This document shows, piece after piece, positions 58,148 to 64,000 of a DNA stretch of 64,000 bases. This DNA is from Notospermus geniculatus (taxonomy: Eukaryota; Nemertea; Pilidiophora; Heteronemertea; Lineidae). Numbering within the stretch: position 1 is the first letter of the stretch; every line of letters starts with the position of its first letter. A program made the position numbers and the translations under genes. Under the pieces are notes generated by a model. It was not told the origin of the DNA, ran no database searches, and saw only the letters and a program-made list of their open reading frames with translations. The DNA lies in contig NMRB01000010.1 of assembly GCA_002633025.1 (NCBI GenBank), forward strand, positions 6,788-70,787. Direction: 5' to 3'.

Positions 58148-58412
58148 CATTCCGTCTTGGTTATCCAACATAAAGCACAAAGAACGACACACAAAATGAT
58201 ATAATACGTAAAGTCGTCTCCGAATTTCGCAAATTTTCGACTCCAACCGGGTTCTTCCTCAGGCACTTTCTAGTAGAGATCCCAGAAGTGAACGAGAAGT
58301 AAATTCACTTCTGGGATCTCTACCAGAAAGTGCCTGAGGAAGACCCCGGTTGGGGTCGAAAATTTGCGAAATTCGGAGACGAATTTACGTATTATATCAT
58401 TCCGTCTTGGTT
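58148..58412. mobile_element. Inverted dimer of the hairpin-bearing repeat with a 15-bp flanking duplication
   Basis: Copy 5 (minus, about 58163-58292) and copy 6 (plus, 58304-58397) face away from a 10-12 bp centre. Both arms contain CACTTCTGGGATCTCTAC, AGAAAGTGC, CTGAGGA(A), a GACCCC hairpin and AATTTGCGAAATTCGGAG. Copy 5 has two changes in its stem. The direct repeat cattccgtcttggtt flanks the pair at 58148-58162 and 58398-58412, as expected for a target duplication on insertion as a unit. Inverted partial copies with variable-length duplications are known for Penelope-like retroelements. Assignment to that group is an inference. Confidence 0.8.
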
Positions 58413-58982
58413 GGAACGATTGTATTCTCATGCCGTGGTCAATGATCAGTCTGGTGAGCTCCACTTCTTAGATAAGTATCAACATCCCCCATAACGCACC
58501 TTTTGAGACTGAAAGCCGTGAAGGAGTGTATGGCCATCGTCGTTGTTGGTAAATATGGGCACTCACTTTTCCTTTTGTTGGTCTTCCTCTTGTATGGATG
58601 TTCCTGCTCCCTAGTTCACCTCTTATTGGTTGGTATTCGAGTCATTTTCAAAAGCTTCCGAGGATGGCCAATATCACTCACTTGTGAACTCCTTAGCTTG
58701 GCTGATCTTGCAGTCTTGATATTCCAGACACTCTTTTCAAGATGTTGTCACACCTTTTGTCATAGGACACGACCAAGTTCATGCAAACATGGTCAAGTAC
58801 ACCTGCGCATGGATCTTCAGAACTGATGGCTTTTTTCCGAATCCAAGCATCTAGGAATCTCATCAGTGCTGAGAGACGTTGGCGTAATGAGCAGATTTAG
58901 TCGTCTTAACACTCCGCGGAGGGCCAAAATTTGTTCTAAGGTAGGTTGGTATAGGAGCTAAGAACCCTGCTGAACTATAGAC
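58413..58982 (+). other. Unannotated DNA with one hydrophobic open frame
   Basis: The frame at 58503-58826 on + has a hydrophobic stretch (LFLLLVFLLYGCSCSLVHLL), but no start, splice site or family match that I can support. Chance is the default reading. Confidence 0.2.
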
Positions 58983-59339
58983 CCGTATTGAAAGGAGATC
59001 ATCGCAATCTTCCTCGTACACTGCCTGTCAGTGACAGTACGAAATGTTTTTATTACTTTCTTCGCGACCAAAACAGCCCACGTCAATACTTTGGCGTACT
59101 TGGGCACGACAAATGTTTACCATTGGCAAAATTATCATCGTACCTTATATGGATATGCTGTCCGGATTTCACGCAGGAATCCCTTGTACTTCAGGATTTT
59201 CACACAAATCCTGCATCTTATTTCATTAAATCCTGAGCAAAGGAAGATATCTCAATTTCCTTCTTGGTCATGTAATTGTGAAAGAGTCTACCAGCTTCCC
59301 ATGAGTTGTACTAGGAGGCTTAGTTGTCAAGACCAATAA
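58983..59339 (+). CDS. Weak candidate coding stretch, unrecognised
   Basis: A frame ending in TAA at 59339 has C/G-rich third positions at its start (AAG GAG ATC ATC GCA ATC TTC CTC) and contains HVNTLAYLGTTNVYHWQNYH. A second frame over the same bases ends at 59236. No start codon with context, splice border or family could be established. This is listed only because composition differs from the flanks. Confidence 0.15.
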
Positions 59340-59696
59340 AATTTCAAGAGGTCTGGTGTCATCCTCTTACTACTCAAGTATCAGCAAGTTCTGTTTGCTT
59401 AATAGGACAGGGGTATTGGTCTGTCATGCTCTAAGTAGCCATTATGCTCGGAGTGAGTACAAGTAGGATGAAACATGTTATTGAATGGATGTGGTGTTTG
59501 TCAATGAGTAAGGACGAGTCGATCTCACACTCAGGTCATGCTGCAATGTGTACATTGCATTGTCATTGCTGCCTCTCAGACTTGCATCGATTGCACTTCG
59601 TTTTGGACAATTCATTGTCTTCATATATCTCCTATACTCACGTTTTGTTATTTTCATGCTTCTTCTATGTCCTCGACAGTGGACATTCTCTAAGTA

Positions 59697-60026
59697 TCAT
59701 TGTCCTTGCTTATCTAGTGAATGAACTAATTTCGCTACACGATGTTTTCTTGGCTGTGAAGCTGGGAAGTTTTCTCCGAAGAAATGCCCTTCAATGACCT
59801 CGACTGACGCCAGAGAGTTGGTATGATGACCCCCACAAGACCACTCCATTCGTGGATTTAATATCTTCTCCTCATCTAAATTTTCCGAGACGACTACAAT
59901 TTGCTTGCGGAATCGAAGATCGTGGCTGTAGTCTCCTCTGCATGGCTGGGAATTAATTATCTTATTCTCTAGGCAATCGTTGGCACCAGCATTATTCCAC
60001 TGGACAGAGCGAACACCTCGTACCAT
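59697..60026 (-). CDS. Weak candidate coding stretch on minus, 109 codons, unrecognised
   Basis: ATG at 60026 (minus) opens a hydrophilic frame with DLRFRKQIVVVSENLDEEK and MEWSCGGHHTNSLASVEVIE and a stop at 59697. Codon use is mixed. No domain is recognised, and a plus-strand frame (59444-59797) overlaps its 3' end. It could be an exon or chance. Confidence 0.2.
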   Translation of the reverse strand: MVRGVRSVQWNNAGANDCLENKIINSQPCRGDYSHDLRFRKQIVVVSENLDEEKILNPRMEWSCGGHHTNSLASVEVIEGHFFGENFPASQPRKHRVAKLVHSLDKQGQ

Positions 60027-61946
60027 TAATCAAAACCTCAGAGACTACTGGCTATTGCTTCCACTAGCAATTTCACCAAAACGAAATCATTAATCAAATT
60101 TTTGTCCATTTTAACTACTGGCACAAATTTACTTTTCCTAATGGACTTTGCTAGCCAGTGACATGCAGCCGAAACTCAATCGCTTTTATATCTGGTAATT
60201 GAAGCAAAGGGAGAAAACTGGTGAATATTTGAATTTGTCCGTGTCTAATTTGGTGGCCTCTCCACGAGTCTGATCAGATTCTCTTATCATAATTCTACTT
60301 AAGAATTTAGTAATTGCCATTACTGGCGTTAGTGTGAGAGAGGGCAGCTGTGATTCACAAGGCTGTAAGTGAAAATTAACTCATTTAACCAGCTGGTATT
60401 CAGGTGTCAGATCTGGTCATACTTCCCTTGCTTAGTGTATTCATTATGCAAGTATTGTGCCTTTGTCGCTGGAGGTCATGAAAATAGACTAACTGACGGA
60501 CGACCAACTTCTCTTCTCTTCTTCCCTTACACGCAATTCACATTTTTCAGTGTCAAATGTTTGTAGGTTGCTTTCACGTTAAATCTGCTGAGAGCTAGAA
60601 GACTTCGTATGACACCTTTTTCGTTTATTTTCATCCAGCTTGTCTGTCTCCAGATGGCCTCCCAATCAATGTTAAACACTTCTTGATTGCTCGACGGATT
60701 CTTGCTCACAAGCAGGTTACTCAAAGAAGGTGCCACATTCCAGAAAGTTTGACTTGAAGCGGATATTGCAGATCGGTGACACTGCTGTTGTGGAAGATCA
60801 GAGATACAGCACTAATATCAGTCATCGCCATTTTTTCAGGATGGCCTCAAATGCTTTTCCGCAAGGGTTTCATGAGATTAGGGCCTTTCACTTACCTGTT
60901 CATTTTCTTTCTCATTCCAGTGCCTGTCGATGACTTGATCTTATAGACAATGAGGAGGCACGACAGAGGATTTGGCCGTTCCATGGACTGAAAATGGGGA
61001 TACATGTAGTATGAAGTAGTGAATTTGTTCATTAAATCATACATTTGCCGCATTGCATCAAGTGACTGAAGTTAAATTTGAAGAAATACCCTTCCTGTCA
61101 TTAAGTTGCCATCACATCAAGTTCCAGTGTGGGAACTGAGCAGATGGAGGGACTGTAGCTCCTTCCCTCATATACGTTGGGTAAAAATTAGAAAAAAATC
61201 GCTTTTTTTCTACATTAAGTGTCAACACTGCATATAACTTAACCTGACACCCTCGTTCTACGCTCTGGTACAGTGCACCCTGACCACTGTTCTCTATATA
61301 CCAGCCATGCCAACAACCCAGTCAGATGACATGAATGTACCTAGCGTTCAAGTTAGAAGCGAAATTTTGCTTTGGTGATTTCCACTTCGTAAACCAAGGG
61401 GAGCACAAAGCATCTTGAACCTGTCAGCAGCACCTTTTAAATTTGATTGCAGAAAAACATCACTTACTGCCAGCATAAAGATGTTTAAAAGCTTGAAAGA
61501 GATGGAATCATTTTTTGTTCTTCTGATGTTTTTAGCAGAATTGTCGAAAACAGCAGGCGATCTGCATGAAGCATCGAACCAGTGACAGCATATAGGTTAT
61601 GTCAGAGGCACCCTGACACTATGACACTAGCATACAGGAAACATGGTGTTGGGGGATACCAAGGTTAAAATGGATGATTTCCGGTAGTTGGTGCTGCTGC
61701 CAGTTAGTCATCAATGTAGTTGTGCCATCTTCCTCTTGAGTTGCCTGATGAACCGGAAATCCAAGAAGATGGGTGAGAGGGTTGGTACCTTTTGCAAACG
61801 TACATCAGCAGCTTTGTGCAAGATCTCATCAGGAAGTCACCATGCGTTTTCTTAGCGATCTTTTAAAAAATTGTCACGTATTTTTACCTGTAGGCCTAAT
61901 TGAATTTTTGAATATTTCAAAGGGTACAAGCCCTGTTGTAGTTGTC
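60027..61946. other. Unannotated DNA
   Basis: Only short frames occur. No repeat, SINE or promoter-like cluster was recognised. Confidence 0.3.
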
Positions 61947-62119
61947 AGAGCAATGGGGACCCTAGCCCACAGCCTCAATAAGGTGTTACTAGTGGTTAAA
62001 ACTATTGAAATGAAACAGCATCCCGGTCCTGATCAATTTCCCACACAAAAGGCGTCCATTGTATCGGACCGGGTTTCGGTGTGCTGCCCTCTATCGTAGC
62101 TAGGATCCCCATTGTGTCA
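61947..62119 (-). mobile_element. Second copy of the 172-bp MITE, reverse
   Basis: CAATGGGGACCCTAGCC at 61951 and GGATCCCCATTGTGTCA at 62119 are the termini. The interior is the inverse of 38066-38237 (ACTAGTGGTTAAAACTATTG, CACACAAAAGGCGTCCATTG, GCTGCCCTCTATCGTAGC). Its ends are less perfect than those of the first copy. Confidence 0.9.
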
Positions 62120-64000
62120 GTGGATGTTAACATTTTGATGAGTCCGCGTAAAAATTGACTGAGTCAAAAGGACGAATCGTTGATGATATGTAAATATGTG
62201 GTGCTTCAACCTCTCACCTCTGATTGTTTCCTGCCACAAACCTCTAGCTATCACAAATGCCATCTCAATTTGTTTTTGCCCGTTATTCATGTGCATTACA
62301 ACACGTAAAACCACAGAAGATAGAAGTGATTTTGATAGGTGTCAAACAGCCATTCTGCTCCACCACAGGAGCTTATCTACTGCTCTGTCCATGAATAACC
62401 CCTAGCAAATGTGTGTGTGTAATTCTGCCAACTAAATATGAGATGATTTTTATATACCATCTCCGGACTCCTTCAACCACCAGTCAACTATCTCCAGAAG
62501 CAGCCATTAATACCAGGAAACCTGTTTGATGGATGTGTCATTCTGTTACCGTGGTAATCCCCGCGCCACTGTCAGGCGTTGACCATCGCGGAAACACATC
62601 CTCACGGCAACAGACATGATAATATCCGATCACCATGTTGGTCGTATACTTCCAATTATTTGGACAGGGTGGTTACGGGATAATGGGAATGAGATCACCC
62701 CACTGCTCAGGTGTCACTTACATACGTCGCTGACCAACACAATTTGTCAACACATATTGTGATATCTCATCACGCTATGTCATGTCAGGGCTGGTTTCCT
62801 GTGCTGCCTGATGGTGTGAGAGACAGAGCTCTGGGGAAGGAATTGAGTTGTTGGCTGTCAGGAAAGTCTTGTATTGACAAGTGATTAGAAGGGATCTAGC
62901 AGTAAGTGGTGCCACTAAAGTCTCATTCCCTGTCTATGAATCTTTGGTGAGGTTTTTAATGAAGGTAGATGCTTACATGGAACTGTGGAAAATTAGATAG
63001 AGGTATAAAAATGATAAAGAAACTTTTTGAATATTTCAAACCCTTGACATGGCTCTGTCATGTTCAGATTCTTTTCAGTTGTGAACCTAAGTCTACCTTC
63101 AGGAAATTGCACATAAATACTGGAACACCACAAGACTTTAACACATAGCTCTGTACACCTGGTGCTGGCACCCATGTCTATGACATTGCATTGCAGGGTG
63201 TGCCTTCAGTCATTGAGACATAAGTGTGGTGTTCATTTTTAAAAAGAAAGGGGCATGTAGATTGTAGATAGGGCCTCCCCAAACGATCACATACTTAACC
63301 ATTTGGTCACACAACTTTCTTAATGATGTCCTATTGATTTTTGACGCTGATTCCCTGGTCACCACAGGTTCAAGCGAATTAACACCCGCGTAATTTGACA
63401 GATGCTTTTGTGTCAATGGAAGAATCGACGTGTTTCTACAATGAAGAAACGTATCCCAGGTGTGCAACGCTGCACGATTCTCACCAAACAAGAAGTCAAT
63501 ATCTTCACCAGTAGGAGCCAATGGACAGGTGGCACTATCTGTTATTGATGAGCTCCTTTCTTTCATGCCAATTTCTTGAAGACATTGGCTGAATTAAAAA
63601 TTAGGTTGTAATCCCTGTCATCAAATGATGATGAAACCTACAAGGTTGGACCATATATCAGGTTAATCCCCACAATATAATATTGATAATATCTATAATG
63701 TGCAAACAATCGCTTCACCATTCCTGCTGCTCTGAAATAGAGGAGGGGTTTGAACATGGTTGCAGAGTAACAGCTGTAATACAGCACCCATCAGGTAAGG
63801 ATGACACAAATATTCCTTAAGGTCATTTGAATGGGAAATTCTTTTGTGGAATTATGATGACTTCTCACTATGTCCCAAGAGTACTACAGAACCCACCATG
63901 GCAGTTCGGCGTGAACCTGTCAGGTTAGGATTCCCCTTTTGTTACCATACTCTTGTTATGAAAGGAAATCTTCTATAAAATGAGGTAATTTATCTGGATG
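62120..64000. other. Unannotated DNA to the window end
   Basis: Short frames (63210-63566 on minus, 118 codons, is the longest and contains PTGEDIDFLFGENRA) show no recognisable motif or splice support. No repeat was recognised. Confidence 0.3.

Noticed and set aside
58503-58826. Membrane receptor gene
   Set aside because: There is one hydrophobic stretch, but no set of seven segments, no conserved receptor residues and no splice support.

Overview
This window looks like intergenic or intronic DNA from an animal nuclear genome. The base composition is AT-rich, long open reading frames are absent, tRNA-derived SINEs and many short inverted-repeat elements are present, and two N-filled gaps (21349-21595 and 32629-33382) plus a lone N at 31186 mark a draft scaffold. 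The repeat styles (GGATCC-ended foldbacks, AGGTGAGC-ended elements with CGTCGTCGTC tracts, GGGCCGTATGCA-type hairpins, a CORE-SINE) suggest a marine invertebrate, possibly a deuterostome such as an echinoderm, hemichordate or cephalochordate. That placement is an inference from general familiarity, not proof. No bacterial gene organisation, rRNA, CRISPR array or operon is visible.

Layout. From 0.5 to 17 kb the window is a dense mosaic of non-autonomous elements. It holds a foldback element with another foldback nested inside it and flanked by a clean 9-bp duplication (805-1510), a repeat that exists in empty and filled forms (2539-2654 versus 5055-5350), a CRE-motif-rich inverted-repeat element (5735-6115), a kappaB-like minisatellite (6745-6826), a CORE-SINE inside a larger element (7477-8241), a 145-bp tandem array with YY1-like inverted motifs (10797-11436), further palindromes at 11.7, 13.1, 14.5 and 15.3 kb, and an element of the AGGTGAGC family at 16.6-17.1 kb. 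From 17 to 29 kb there is little recognisable structure, apart from one short open frame with gene-like codon use (24272-24466). At 29.75-31.19 kb a unit of about 715 bp is repeated head to tail and ends at a single N, so it may be two haplotypes placed in series. From 33 to 40 kb there are more AGGTGAGC elements and a 172-bp element with perfect 20-bp ends (38066-38237). From 44 to 50 kb there is a cluster of GGGCC-ended hairpin elements, one tRNA-derived SINE and two stretches with coding-like signal (46134-46450 and 48059-48890), followed by a compact promoter-like segment at 50.85-51.06 kb. From 51 to 64 kb the sequence is mostly plain, with a 150-bp tandem duplication (53770-54069), an inverted dimer of a hairpin-bearing retroelement-like tail (58148-58412) and a second copy of the 172-bp element (61947-62119).

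No complete protein-coding gene can be supported. A few short frames have gene-like codon use or plausible splice borders and are listed at low confidence. The window is mainly informative about mobile-element biology: nested insertions, families whose ends are kept while their interiors change, and a repeat tail whose folded core resembles a hammerhead ribozyme.
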